The notes: generated by a model not told the origin, from the sequence alone. DNA of 64,000 nt from Saccharothrix luteola (GCF_020859565.1 NZ_JAJHUO010000023.1:62001-126000); one strand, 5' to 3'; positions 34,026-44,577 are shown, numbered from the stretch's first letter. Numbers and translations are program-made.

Positions 34026-34037
34026 TCAGGTGGTGAT
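33971..34037. repeat. Imperfect copy of the GH12 gene 3' end (copy B)
   Basis: Partner of 33700-33770. Includes the last four codons and stop of the GH12 gene plus its 3' flank. Confidence 0.7.
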
Positions 34038-34712
34038 CGAGAAGCTGTTCGAGGCGAAGTTCATCCCGCCCGACGACGACGTGATCTCGAAACCGAACTG
34101 CGCGTCGCCGACCGTGACGTCGCCGTACCAGCCGCGCGCCTGGATCCACTTCAGCACCGCGAGCACGTCGACCGTGCCGGAGTTGGTGTTGCTCGTGCGG
34201 ATGAACGAGAACACCGCGTTGGAGCCGTTGGAACCCCGGTACACGTCCCAGGTGTGGCCGCCGACGGTGGCCGTGGTCTGCCTCGACCCGATCGGCCCGA
34301 CCGCGCCCTGCTTGTTCATCCAGATCATGATCTCGTAGGCGTGGTTGTCGGCCCAGATGTCGTAGGTCGTCGCGTAGGCGCCCGCGCTCGGCCGGGACAC
34401 GTTGAAGGAACTGGAAAGCCTGCTCAGGGAGCTGAGCCGCTGGTTGATCATCTTCGCCGAGTGGGGGTAGGACTTGACGCCGCCGGTGTTCGGGTGGTTC
34501 GCCCACACACCCCAGTTGCTGTAGGAGTTCGCCCAGATCGACTGGAACCCGGCGCCGGAGCCCCAGATGTTGTTGCGGACGGTATAGCCGCCGTTCGACC
34601 ACGTGCCCCACTTGTCGCTGGACGACCAGGTCGCGGCGTGCGCGACGCCGCTCGCACCGAGCAGGGACCCCACCAAAGCGACCGCGACCGCGGCCGAGCG
34701 CATCCTGTTCAT
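34026..34712 (-). CDS. Secreted GH12 endoglucanase/xyloglucanase
   Basis: 228-aa exported cellulase of glycoside hydrolase family 12. A signal peptide ends at AHA-AT near residue 26. GH12 features include the Trp-rich N-terminus (WSSSDKWGTWSNGGYTVRNNIWG), the nucleophile Glu in AYEIMIWM (about 127) and the acid/base Glu in GFEITSSSGG (about 211). No carbohydrate-binding module is attached. ATG at 34712 with a GGAAG Shine-Dalgarno 7 nt upstream. It may act with the cellulose-binding surface protein at 54064-54846, but they are far apart. Confidence 0.93.
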   Translation of the reverse strand: MNRMRSAAVAVALVGSLLGASGVAHAATWSSSDKWGTWSNGGYTVRNNIWGSGAGFQSIWANSYSNWGVWANHPNTGGVKSYPHSAKMINQRLSSLSRLSSSFNVSRPSAGAYATTYDIWADNHAYEIMIWMNKQGAVGPIGSRQTTATVGGHTWDVYRGSNGSNAVFSFIRTSNTNSGTVDVLAVLKWIQARGWYGDVTVGDAQFGFEITSSSGGMNFASNSFSITT

Positions 34713-34753
34713 GACGCTTCTTCCCGGGCACCATTGCCCACTCGTCGCCTGTC

Positions 34754-34768
34754 GAATCGCTTCGATTC
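34754..34768. promoter_or_regulatory. Possible operator upstream of the GH12 gene
   Basis: GAATCG-CTT-CGATTC, a 6-bp inverted repeat 42 bp before the GH12 start. It does not match the CebR consensus TGGGAGCGCTCCCA, so the regulator is unknown. Confidence 0.3.
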
Positions 34769-34968
34769 AAGAGGCGCGGAATACCTGGCGAGGCGGCGGA
34801 GTGGACGAACTATTGCACCCCAATGGTCCTCGGGTCAACGCCGGGGTGCACGCGCGCAGGACGATTCCGGCGCATTCGACTGGTTCGACCCACTCGTTCG
34901 ACCGAATTCGACGACCTGCCAAGACGCGCCAGGACGTGATGATCCGGCGCAATGCGCGGAATGAGAGG

Positions 34969-37428
34969 TCAATCGTCCCCGTCGTCGCCCGCGCCGGAAC
35001 CACCGCGGATCAGGTGGACGACCGAGTCCAACTCGTCCGGCTTGATCAGCACCTCACGGGCCTTCGAACCCTCCGACGGCCCGACGACGCCGCGCGTCTC
35101 CAGCAGGTCCATGAGCCGACCGGCCTTGGCGAAGCCGACCCGCAGCTTGCGCTGGAGCATCGACGTCGAGCCGAACTGCGACGTGACGATCAGCTCGGCC
35201 GCCTGGATCAGCACCTCCAGGTCGTCGCCGATGTCGTCGTCGATCTCCTTCTTCTCGCCCGCCTTCGCCGCCGTGACGCCGTCGGTGTACTCGGGCTGCG
35301 CCTGGTCCTTGGCGAAGTTGACGATCTCGGAGATCTCGTCGTCCCCGACGTACGCGCCCTGGATCCGCACCGGCTTCGAGGCGCCCATCGGCAGGTACAG
35401 GCCGTCGCCCATGCCGATCAGCTTCTCCGCGCCCGGCTGGTCCAGGATGACCCGCGAGTCGGTCAAGGACGACGTGGCGAACGCGAGCCGCGACGGCACG
35501 TTCGTCTTGATCAGGCCGGTCACCACGTCCACCGACGGCCGCTGCGTCGCCAGCACCAGGTGGATGCCCGCCGCACGCGCCTTCTGCGTGATCCGGACGA
35601 TCGCGTCCTCGACGTCGCGCGGCGCGGTCATCATCAGGTCGGCCAGCTCGTCCACGATCGCCATGATGTACGGGTACGGCCGGTAGACGCGTTCGCTGCC
35701 CGGCGGCGCGGTGATCTCGCCCGACTTGACCTTCCGGTTGAAGTCGTCGATGTGCCGCACCCGGTTGACCTGCATGTCCTGGTAGCGCTGCTCCATCTCC
35801 TCGACCAGCCAGGCCAGCGCGGCGGCGGCCTTCTTCGGCTGGGTGATGATGGGCGTGATCAGGTGCGGGATGCCCTCGTACGGCGTCAGCTCGACCATCT
35901 TCGGGTCGATGAGGATCATCCGGACCTCGTCCGGGGTGGCGCGCGCCAGCAGGGACACCAGCATCGAGTTCACGAAGCTCGACTTGCCCGAACCCGTCGA
36001 GCCCGCGACCAGCAGGTGCGGCATCTTGGTCAGGTTCGCGGTGACGAAGTGGCCCTCGATGTCCTTGCCCAGCCCGATGACCATCGGGTGGTTGTCCTTG
36101 ACCGTGGACGGCGAGCGCAGCACGTCGCCCAGCCGCACCATCTCGCGGTCGCTGTTGGGCACCTCGATGCCGACCGCGGACTTGCCGGGGATCGGCGCCA
36201 GCAGCCGCACGTTGTCCGTGGCGACCGCGTAGGCGATGTTCTTGGTCAGCGCGGTGATCTTCTCGACCTTCACGCCCGGACCGAGCTCCACCTCGTACCG
36301 GGTGACCGTCGGGCCGCGGGTGAAGCCGGTGACCTGCGCGTCGATGGAGAACTGGTCGAGCACGCCGGAGATGGCCTCGATCATCACGTCGTTGGCCTTG
36401 CTGCGGGCCTTCGGCGCGTCGCCGTCCTTGAGGATGGTCGGCGGCGGCAGCCGGTAGTCGCCCTCGACCGCGCGCACGGCGATCGCGGCGGGTTTCGGGG
36501 TCTCCGGGGTCGCCTTCGGCTTGGGCGTCGGCTTGGCCGCCGGCGGTGGTGGCGGCGTTTCCTCGTCCAGCGGCAGCTCGGGCTGCTCGTCGGTGACGGT
36601 GGCGGCGACGGCCTGGCGGCGGCTGCGGGACGGGCGGCGCAGCTTGGCCGGCTTCTCCTCCGGCTCGGGTTCGACCTCCGCCTCCTCGGCGCCGAAACCG
36701 TCGAGCTGGTCGGACTTGCGGTGCAGGAGGCCGCCGAGCTTCCCGGGCACGTCGCGGATCGGCAGGTGCGCGAGCAGCAGCACGCCGTAGGCGAAGATCA
36801 GCACGAGCAGCGGTCCGGCGACCCACGACGTGAGGCCCTGCGCGAGGAAACCGCCGGAGAGGTAGCCCAACGCGCCACCGGCGTCGCGACGGGCGACCGG
36901 GTCCATCGGCAGGCCGCCGGCGAGGTGGAACATGCCGAGGAACCCGACCGCCACCAGGATCGAGCCGATCACCAGGCGTGGCCGCGCCTCGGGGTTCGGG
37001 TCGGTGCGCATGAGCGTCACGCCGATCACCAGCAGCACCACGGGGAAGATCACGGCCGGGCCGCCGACGGAGCTGCGCACGGCGACGTCGACCCACTGGC
37101 CGACCGGTCCGCCCGCCTGCCACCACACGCCCGCGGCGGTGATCACGGCCACCGCGATCAGCACCAGCGCCAAGCCATCCCGGCGGTGGGCGGGATCGAG
37201 TTCCTTGCCGCGGCCGACCGCGCGGACCACCGAGCCGACGCCGCGGCCGAGCAGTCCCCAGACCCTGCCGACGGAGCCCGACGACTTCTTCGCGGGCGCG
37301 CGCTTGGCGGGTGACCGCTTCGAGGCCGGTCGGGACCCGCCGGAACGGGACGCGCTCGCGCGGGCTTTCGACCCGGAGCCGGTGCTGCGGGTCGTGCCCT
37401 TGCGCGAGGTTCCAGGTCGGCCGGCCAT
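34969..37428 (-). CDS. ftsK: FtsK/SpoIIIE DNA translocase
   Basis: 819-aa septal DNA pump. A basic Lys/Ser-rich N-terminus precedes four membrane helices (about 65-210), a charged/Pro-rich linker (about 240-330) and the RecA-like motor. Walker A is LLVAGSTGSGKSSFVNSML near residue 485, with MILIDPKMVELTPYEGIPHL after it. The C-terminal gamma winged helix (LIVTSQFGSTSMLQRKLRVGFAKAGRLMDLLETRGVVGPSEGSKAREVL blocks) recognises chromosomal polarity sequences. The ATG at 37428 follows a TACGGT -10 by 7 nt. A GTG at 37437 lies inside that box, so the ATG is preferred. Confidence 0.97.
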   Translation of the reverse strand: MAGRPGTSRKGTTRSTGSGSKARASASRSGGSRPASKRSPAKRAPAKKSSGSVGRVWGLLGRGVGSVVRAVGRGKELDPAHRRDGLALVLIAVAVITAAGVWWQAGGPVGQWVDVAVRSSVGGPAVIFPVVLLVIGVTLMRTDPNPEARPRLVIGSILVAVGFLGMFHLAGGLPMDPVARRDAGGALGYLSGGFLAQGLTSWVAGPLLVLIFAYGVLLLAHLPIRDVPGKLGGLLHRKSDQLDGFGAEEAEVEPEPEEKPAKLRRPSRSRRQAVAATVTDEQPELPLDEETPPPPPAAKPTPKPKATPETPKPAAIAVRAVEGDYRLPPPTILKDGDAPKARSKANDVMIEAISGVLDQFSIDAQVTGFTRGPTVTRYEVELGPGVKVEKITALTKNIAYAVATDNVRLLAPIPGKSAVGIEVPNSDREMVRLGDVLRSPSTVKDNHPMVIGLGKDIEGHFVTANLTKMPHLLVAGSTGSGKSSFVNSMLVSLLARATPDEVRMILIDPKMVELTPYEGIPHLITPIITQPKKAAAALAWLVEEMEQRYQDMQVNRVRHIDDFNRKVKSGEITAPPGSERVYRPYPYIMAIVDELADLMMTAPRDVEDAIVRITQKARAAGIHLVLATQRPSVDVVTGLIKTNVPSRLAFATSSLTDSRVILDQPGAEKLIGMGDGLYLPMGASKPVRIQGAYVGDDEISEIVNFAKDQAQPEYTDGVTAAKAGEKKEIDDDIGDDLEVLIQAAELIVTSQFGSTSMLQRKLRVGFAKAGRLMDLLETRGVVGPSEGSKAREVLIKPDELDSVVHLIRGGSGAGDDGDD

Positions 37429-37435
37429 GGCGTAC

Positions 37436-37441
37436 ACCGTA
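37436..37441 (-). promoter_or_regulatory. -10 box TACGGT of leaderless ftsK
   Basis: TANNNT hexamer 7 nt upstream of the ATG at 37428. Confidence 0.5.
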
Positions 37442-37607
37442 GTCCCTCAAGCCCCAAGAGCCTCAGTTGTCGGCCCGCCTCGCCGCGAGGTCGCGTCGGT
37501 CGTCCGCGACTCATTTCCGGGCGACCGAGCCGCCGTCTGCGGAGCAGCGGCCACCGACACCGCCCATGGTTGCCCGGAACCCGGTGCGCCGACACCTCGA
37601 CACGCCG

Positions 37608-37613
37608 TAGCCT
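37608..37613 (+). promoter_or_regulatory. -10 box TAGCCT of leaderless acyltransferase gene
   Basis: TANNNT hexamer 7 nt upstream of the GTG at 37621. Confidence 0.5.
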
Positions 37614-37620
37614 GCCCGTC

Positions 37621-38400
37621 GTGTCCACACCACTGCTGTGGCGCGTGCTGACCGCCGTCGACCAAGGGGTCGTCGGTCTCAGCGGACGACTCGAAGTCAC
37701 CGGCGACGTCCCGGCGGACCTCAGGGGCCGTCCCCTGCTGCTCGCGTCCAACCACATCGGCAACCTCGACCCCTTCGTGCTCATCGCGGCGTGCCGCCGG
37801 ATCGGTGTCGCGCCGCGGTTCCTGCTCGCGGGAGGGTTGCTCGACGCACCGGTCCTCGGGCCCCTGCTGAAGGCGTCCGGCCACGTGCGGGTCGACCGCT
37901 CGGCCGCGGACGTCGGCGACGCCTACCACCGCACGGTCGAGGTGCTGCGGCGCGGCGGCGACCCGATCGCGATGTACCCGGAGGGCCGGATCAGCCTCGA
38001 CCCGGGGCTGTGGCCGGAACGGGGCAAGACGGGTGCGGCGAGGTTGGCGCTCAGCGGTGGGATCCCGGTCGTGCCGGTGAGCCAGTGGGGCGCGCACGAG
38101 GCCGTCTACTGGGGCAACACGCACGTCGGCGGGTGGGCCGATGCCAAGCCCTACCTCACGTCCTACTTGCGCGGCCTGCGGAAGCGGCCGACGTTCAAGG
38201 TGCACTTCGGCAAGCCGGTGGACCTGTCCGGGTTGGAGGACGGCAAGCCGGGCGACGCGCGGCGGGCGCACGAGCGGATCATGCGCGCGATCACCGCGGG
38301 CCTGGTGCCGTTGCGGCCCGACGAGCCGGACCTGCCGAAGTTCCACGACCCCACGCGGCCGACGACGGGCAAGAGCCCGTGGCGCCCGGAACGGGACTGA
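37621..38400 (+). CDS. plsC: 1-acyl-sn-glycerol-3-phosphate acyltransferase (PlsC family)
   Basis: 259-aa lysophosphatidic-acid-type acyltransferase. Motif I is SNHIGNLDPF (NHx4D, about residue 41), the glycerophosphate-binding motif is MYPEGRISLD (about 118) and the hydrophobic motif GIPVVPVSQWG follows (about 145). The GTG at 37621 is chosen because a TAGCCT -10 box sits 7 nt before it. Actinobacteria have several paralogues, so the exact acyl acceptor is uncertain. It is divergent from ftsK. Confidence 0.9.
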   Translation: MSTPLLWRVLTAVDQGVVGLSGRLEVTGDVPADLRGRPLLLASNHIGNLDPFVLIAACRRIGVAPRFLLAGGLLDAPVLGPLLKASGHVRVDRSAADVGDAYHRTVEVLRRGGDPIAMYPEGRISLDPGLWPERGKTGAARLALSGGIPVVPVSQWGAHEAVYWGNTHVGGWADAKPYLTSYLRGLRKRPTFKVHFGKPVDLSGLEDGKPGDARRAHERIMRAITAGLVPLRPDEPDLPKFHDPTRPTTGKSPWRPERD

Positions 38401-38419
38401 GCGCCCACGGGCCCGCGGC

Positions 38420-39204
38420 TCACCCGACCCGCGTCACCTCGCTCAGCCGACGCCAGGCCGGCGCGGTCGTCAACGCGACCGCGCCGCCGGCCACCCAGAA
38501 CGGCGTCAGCAGCCCGGTCCACCGCGCCAGCACGCCGCCGAGCAGCGCGCCCAGCGCGGCGCCGCCGATCGAGGCGAGCTGGTACACGCCGCCGACCCGG
38601 CCGAGCAGTTCGACCGGGGTGCTGCGCTGCCGCACGGTGGTCGACACCGAGCCCCACACGATGGCGTGGACGCCGAACACGGCCATGACCGCGCCCGCGA
38701 GCCACGGGTATCCCAGTGGTCGGCCCACCAGCCGCCGATGAAGACCGCGAGGCCCTGCGCGGCGACGATCCCGGACGCCGCCACCCCGATGGCACGGCCC
38801 CGTTCGGCGTCGGGCGTCGCCCGGACGAAACCGGTCTGCGCCTGCAACAGGTACGCCGTGGACGCCGCGCCGGACAGGCTCCACAACGCGAAGGTGACCA
38901 CGAGGCCGAGCTGGAAAGCGCACAGCACCAAGGGAATCCCCGCGCCGACCGCGAGCACGCCGACGAGCCGGGCACGGTGGTGCGCGGGCACGTACCGGAT
39001 GAACAGCCAGGCGCCCAGCACGCTGCCGAGCGGGTCGGCCGCCATGAGCACGCCCACCACCGCCGGTCCGGTGCCGAGCCGATCGGCGTACGGGGCGGCC
39101 AACGCCTCGGGCACGACGTACCAGCCGACCAGCCACGCCGACGGCCCGGCGTGGTGCCGGACCGCTGTCCGGTAGCTGCCGGCCGCACGGTCGTGACGGA
39201 GGCG
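38420..39204 (-). pseudogene. Decayed MFS transporter (N-terminal half missing, internal frameshift)
   Basis: From 39204 the minus strand encodes AAGSYRTAVRHHAGPSAWLVGWYVVPEALAAPYADRLG and further helices (conserved blocks) typical of the second half of an MFS permease, as far as FIGGWWAD. At 38718-38722 one base is missing. The sequence then continues in the next frame as PLGYPWLAGAVMAVFGVHAIVWG and on to the stop at 38420. There is no N-terminal half: an in-frame TGA at 39205-39207 precedes it, and the next gene's stop lies 12 bp beyond. A sequencing error could explain the frameshift but not the missing first six helices. Confidence 0.8.
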
Positions 39205-39218
39205 TCACGGGGTGGCGG

Positions 39219-39788
39219 TCAGTTCAGGAACGCGAGCACGCGCTCCGTCAGCAGCACGGCGGCCACCTCGTCGTACGACGACAGGCTCCGGTCGGCGAAC
39301 AGGTGCTTGTCGCCGGGGTACAGGAACAGCTCCCCGTCCGCCGCGCCCGCCACGAGGGCACGCGCCGCGTCGAGGTCGCCGTCCTCCACGAACACCTGGT
39401 CGGCAGCCATCGCGTGGACCTGCACCGGCACGCTCGCGGGCCACGCTTCGCCGAACTCCGTCACCGGCACGCAGGCGCTGACCAGCAGCGCGCCCGCGGC
39501 GCCCGGCTTGGTCTGGGCCAGCAGCTGCGCCGGCAGCACCCCGAGCGAGAACCCCAGGTAGACGACGTCGGCGGGCAGGCCCTCGGCGGCGGCCCGGCCG
39601 CGTTCGGCGATCGTGCCGAACCCGACCGCCTGCACGTAGTCCATGCCGTCACCGTTGTCGACGAAGACCCGTCCCTCGAACAGGTCCGGCAAGTGGACGG
39701 TGTGCCCGGCCTCCGCCAACTGCTCGGCGAAGGCCGCGACACCGGGCGTCAACCCGTGCGCGTGGTGGAACAGCAGCACTTCAGCCAC
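39219..39788 (-). CDS. Dienelactone hydrolase family protein
   Basis: 189-aa alpha/beta hydrolase. Starts MAEVLLFHHAHGLTPGVAAFAEQLAEAGHTVHLPDLFEG. The nucleophile elbow is unusual: VVYLGFSLGVLPAQL has Ser where dienelactone hydrolase has Cys. The Asp region is AADQVFVEDGDLDAAR and the His is in YPGDKHLFADRSL (about 165). GTG at 39788 has GGAGGA 6 nt upstream, and the coding sequence starts 27 bp after RNase J ends. The substrate is unknown; detoxification or general esterase activity is possible. Confidence 0.87.
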   Translation of the reverse strand: MAEVLLFHHAHGLTPGVAAFAEQLAEAGHTVHLPDLFEGRVFVDNGDGMDYVQAVGFGTIAERGRAAAEGLPADVVYLGFSLGVLPAQLLAQTKPGAAGALLVSACVPVTEFGEAWPASVPVQVHAMAADQVFVEDGDLDAARALVAGAADGELFLYPGDKHLFADRSLSSYDEVAAVLLTERVLAFLN

Positions 39789-39814
39789 GACAAGTCCTCC
39801 CCGCGCGCAGGCGG

Positions 39815-41497
39815 TCAGTTCACCGGGATGATGGTCGGCACGATCATCGGTCGACGGCGGTAGGTCTCGGCGACCCAGCGGCCCACCACGCGGCGCACGG
39901 CCTGCGCGATGCGGTGCGAGTCGGTGATGCCCTCGGCCTCCGTGCGGGACAGTTCCATCTCCACCAGGGACACCGCCTGGTCCAACGCCTTCGGGTCGTC
40001 GGAGAAACCCCGGCCGGACACGGTCGGCGGCGCGACCGCGCGACCGGTGCTGGAGTCCACGGCCACGGTGATCGCGATGAACCCGCCCTCGCCGAGCACG
40101 AGCCGGTCGGACAGGGTCGACTCGCCGACGTCGCCGACCGACAGGCCGTCCACGTAGACGTGGCCCACCTCGACCTTGCCGCTGATCGCCGCCTTGCCGT
40201 CGACCAGGTCGACCACCACGCCGTCCTCGGCGATGACGACCCGCTCCGCGTCCACCCCCGTCGCCACGGCCAGCGCCGCGTTCGCCCGCAGGTGCCGCCA
40301 CTCGCCGTGCACCGGCATGACGTTCGACGGCCGCACGGCGTTGTAGAGGAACAGCAGCTCCCCCGCCGGCGAGTGCCCGGACACGTGCACCTTGGCGTTG
40401 CCCTGGTGCACGACCGTCGCGCCGAGCCGCGCCAGGCCGTTGACCACGCCGAACACCGCGTTCTCGTTGCCCGGGATCAACGACGACGCCAGCACGATCG
40501 TGTCACCCGCCCGGATCGAGATCTGCCGGTGCTCGCCGCGCGCCATCCGCGACAACGCCGACAGCGGCTCGCCCTGCGAGCCGGTCGACACGAACATCAC
40601 CTCGTCCTCGGGCAGCTCCATCGCCTCGTTGAGGTCGACGAACAACCCGTCCGGCACGTTGAGGTAGCCGAGCTCGGCCGCGATGCCCATGTTGCGCACC
40701 ATCGACCGGCCGACCAGCGCGACCCGCCGCTCGTACTGCACGGCCACGTCCAGCACCTGCTGCACCCGGTGCACGTGGGAGGCGAAGCACGCCACGATCA
40801 CCCGCTGGTTGGCCTTGCGGACCACGTTCTCCAGCACCGGCCCGATCTCGCGCTCCGGCGCGACGAACCCCGGCACCTCCGCGTTGGTCGAGTCGACCAG
40901 GAACAGGTCGACGCCCTCGTCGCCGAGCCGGGAGAACCCGGCCAGGTCGGTGAGCCTGCCGTCGAGCGGCAGCTGGTCGAGCTTGATGTCACCGGTGTGC
41001 AGCACCAGCCCGGCGGACGTGCGGACGGCGACCGCGACCGCGTCCGGGATGGAGTGGTTGACCGCGAAGAACTCCAGCTCGTACGGCCCGAACGCGCGTC
41101 GGTCGCCGTCGGTGATCTCGATCAGCCTCGGCGTCTGGCGGTGCTCCTTGCACTTGGCCGCGAGCAGCGCCAGGGTGAACCGCGAGCCGACCACCGGCAG
41201 GTCGGGGCGCAGCTTCAGCAGGAACGGCACCGCGCCGATGTGGTCCTCGTGCCCGTGGGTGAGCACCAGCGCGTCGATGTCGTCCAACCGGTCCTCGATG
41301 GCCCGGAAGTCCGGGAGGATCAGGTCGACGCCAGGCTGGTCGTCCTCGGGGAAGAGCACGCCGCAGTCCACGACGAGCAGCCGGCCGGCGTGCTCGAACA
41401 CCGTCATGTTGCGGCCGATCTCGCCAATTCCACCCAGTGCGACGACGCGCAGACCTCCGTCGGGCAGTGCGGGCGGGGGTGAGTTCGGGTTGATCAC
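39815..41497 (-). CDS. rnj: Ribonuclease J
   Basis: 560-aa metallo-beta-lactamase/beta-CASP ribonuclease with 5'-3' exonuclease and endonuclease activities for rRNA maturation and mRNA decay. Motif 2 is LTHGHEDHIGAVPFLL (about 78-93), the phosphate-binding VVDCGVLFPED precedes it, and the later motifs are HTGDIKLDQ and HVSGHSPAGELLFLYNAVRPSNVMPVHGEWRHL blocks in beta-CASP. A C-terminal domain starts near residue 460. GTG overlaps the dapA stop (GTGA), the conserved dapA-rnj pairing also seen at Rv2752c/Rv2753c. Confidence 0.96.
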   Translation of the reverse strand: MINPNSPPPALPDGGLRVVALGGIGEIGRNMTVFEHAGRLLVVDCGVLFPEDDQPGVDLILPDFRAIEDRLDDIDALVLTHGHEDHIGAVPFLLKLRPDLPVVGSRFTLALLAAKCKEHRQTPRLIEITDGDRRAFGPYELEFFAVNHSIPDAVAVAVRTSAGLVLHTGDIKLDQLPLDGRLTDLAGFSRLGDEGVDLFLVDSTNAEVPGFVAPEREIGPVLENVVRKANQRVIVACFASHVHRVQQVLDVAVQYERRVALVGRSMVRNMGIAAELGYLNVPDGLFVDLNEAMELPEDEVMFVSTGSQGEPLSALSRMARGEHRQISIRAGDTIVLASSLIPGNENAVFGVVNGLARLGATVVHQGNAKVHVSGHSPAGELLFLYNAVRPSNVMPVHGEWRHLRANAALAVATGVDAERVVIAEDGVVVDLVDGKAAISGKVEVGHVYVDGLSVGDVGESTLSDRLVLGEGGFIAITVAVDSSTGRAVAPPTVSGRGFSDDPKALDQAVSLVEMELSRTEAEGITDSHRIAQAVRRVVGRWVAETYRRRPMIVPTIIPVN

Positions 41498-42390
41498 GCG
41501 TTGACTCCCAATTCGGCCTCGACGGCCTCGATGTCCTCGGTTGAAGCGGGTACCAGCGGCAGCCTCGGGTCGCCGACGTCGAGGCCGCGCAGGCGCAGGG
41601 CGGTCTTGGCGTAGGTGACGCCGGGCATCTTGCCGAAGGGACGCAGCAGCGGCAGCAGCGACTGGTGGATCGCGGTCGCGCCGGCGACGTCACCGGACTC
41701 GAACGCGTCGAGCAGGTCGCGCAGCCGGTCCGCGGCGAAGTGCGCGATCACGCTGACGTAGCCGACCGCGCCGACCGACAGCCACGGCAGGTTCAGCGGG
41801 TCGTCACCGGAGTAGTAGGCCAGGTCGGTGGCCGCGATGACCTTGCTGCCCGCGTGCAGGTCGCCCTTGGCATCCTTCACCGCGACGATCCGCGGGTGCT
41901 CGGCTAGCCGCAGCAGGGTCGGCACCTCGATGGGGATCACGGTGCGCGGCGGGATGTCGTACAGCATCACGGGCACGCCGACCTGGTCGGCCACGGTGGT
42001 GAAGTGCGCGAACACACCCTCCTGGGTGGGCCGCGAGTAGTACGGGGTGACCAGCAGCAGGCCGTGCGCGCCCGCCGCCTCCGCCTGCTTGGCGAGGTGC
42101 ACGCTGTGCGCGGTGTCGTACGTGCCCGCGCCGGCGACCACGGTGGCGCGGTCGCCGACCGCCTCGACCACGGCGCGGACCAGGTCCGCCTTCTCCGCGT
42201 CGGTGGTGGTCGGGCTCTCACCGGTGGTGCCGTTGACCACGAGACCGTCGTTGCCCAGCTCGACCAGGTGCTCGGCGAGCCGCTGCGCCCGGTCCAGGTC
42301 CACCGCCCCCTCCGCGTCGAACGGGGTGACCATGGCGGTGAGCACGCGGCCGAACGGGCGGCCGGGCGAGGCGGTAGGACATCCGGTCAT
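41494..42390 (-). CDS. dapA: 4-hydroxy-tetrahydrodipicolinate synthase
   Basis: 298-aa TIM-barrel lyase condensing pyruvate with aspartate semialdehyde for lysine and diaminopimelate (cell-wall) synthesis. Motifs: LVVNGTTGESPTTTDAEK (substrate-binding Thr-Thr), LYDIPPRTVIPI (catalytic Tyr, about 144) and IVAVKDAKGD (Schiff-base Lys, about 172). ATG at 42390 has a TAGATT -10 box 7 nt upstream and no Shine-Dalgarno. dapB lies in the same direction at 55565-56323. Confidence 0.96.
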   Translation of the reverse strand: MTGCPTASPGRPFGRVLTAMVTPFDAEGAVDLDRAQRLAEHLVELGNDGLVVNGTTGESPTTTDAEKADLVRAVVEAVGDRATVVAGAGTYDTAHSVHLAKQAEAAGAHGLLLVTPYYSRPTQEGVFAHFTTVADQVGVPVMLYDIPPRTVIPIEVPTLLRLAEHPRIVAVKDAKGDLHAGSKVIAATDLAYYSGDDPLNLPWLSVGAVGYVSVIAHFAADRLRDLLDAFESGDVAGATAIHQSLLPLLRPFGKMPGVTYAKTALRLRGLDVGDPRLPLVPASTEDIEAVEAELGVNA

Positions 42391-42397
42391 ATGCGGA

Positions 42398-42403
42398 AAT
42401 CTA
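42398..42403 (-). promoter_or_regulatory. -10 box TAGATT of leaderless dapA
   Basis: TANNNT hexamer 7 nt upstream of the ATG at 42390. Confidence 0.5.
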
Positions 42404-42428
42404 CCGCGTCACCCTCGGCAAGCTGCGA

Positions 42429-43049
42429 CTACATGCTCCGGTCGAGGGCGCGCACCAGCCGCACGGCGTCGTCCGCGCCGTCGTACTCGACGCGTGCGGC
42501 GGCCCGGCCGAACACGTGCACCAGCAGTTCCGAGACCTGCCCGGTCAGCACCACGGGGTTCGCCCCGCGCTTGGCCACGACCGCCTCGCCGTCCGGGCGG
42601 CGCAGCACCACCCCGACCGGGCTCTTGCGGTACATCAGCCGGGCGGCCGGCGCGAGCCGCTGCCACAGCACCGCGTCTCGTACCGGATCGGGTGAACGCG
42701 GTTCCCAGTCGTCCCGCGCCCGGCGCACGTCCTCGTGGTGCACGAAGTACTCGACGGAGTTCACCAGCTCGTCGACGAGCGCGTAGGGCGAGAAGGCGGG
42801 CGGTCCGACGCGGACCAGCTCGACCAGCTCGTCCCACGGCCTGGCCGCGTACGCGTCCTGGACGCGCTGCGTGTGCGCGGCCAGCGGCTTGACCAGGATG
42901 CCCGCCGCCGCGTCCGGTCGGCGTTCCCGCAGCACGAGGTGCGCGGCGAGGTCCCGGGTGCGCCACGGGTCGCACAACGTGGGCGCGTCCGGCCCCACCT
43001 CGGCGAACAGCTCGGTCAGCAGCCTGCGTTCGTCCTGCGCGACGCCCAT
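42429..43049 (-). CDS. TIGR03085-family metal-binding protein
   Basis: 206-aa actinobacterial protein of the DinB/mycothiol-dependent maleylpyruvate-isomerase-like superfamily (four-helix bundle). The family start is MGVAQDERRLLTELFAEVGPDAPTLCDPWRTRDLAAHLVLRERRPDAA, with potential metal His in AHLVLRE and in EYFVHHEDVRR (about 102). The function is unknown; relatives act in mycothiol-dependent reactions. It follows the kinase gene by 9 bp but appears to have its own -10 (TAACGT) built on the kinase stop codon. Confidence 0.88.
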   Translation of the reverse strand: MGVAQDERRLLTELFAEVGPDAPTLCDPWRTRDLAAHLVLRERRPDAAAGILVKPLAAHTQRVQDAYAARPWDELVELVRVGPPAFSPYALVDELVNSVEYFVHHEDVRRARDDWEPRSPDPVRDAVLWQRLAPAARLMYRKSPVGVVLRRPDGEAVVAKRGANPVVLTGQVSELLVHVFGRAAARVEYDGADDAVRLVRALDRSM

Positions 43050-43058
43050 GGACCCACG

Positions 43059-44510
<1,452 letters not shown>

Positions 44511-44577
44511 CGTCACTCCTCGAAACCCGCGGACCGGGCGGAACGCTACTTCAGACCGCGCTTCACCCGATCCGGTT

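Noticed and set aside
34754..34768. CebR cellulose-response operator upstream of GH12
   Set aside because: The inverted repeat GAATCG-CTT-CGATTC does not match the CebR consensus. It is kept only as an unassigned possible operator.
38163..39188. 341-aa minus-strand open frame over the MFS region as the real gene
   Set aside because: Arg/Pro-rich with no membrane segments; the transporter helices lie in the two other frames.
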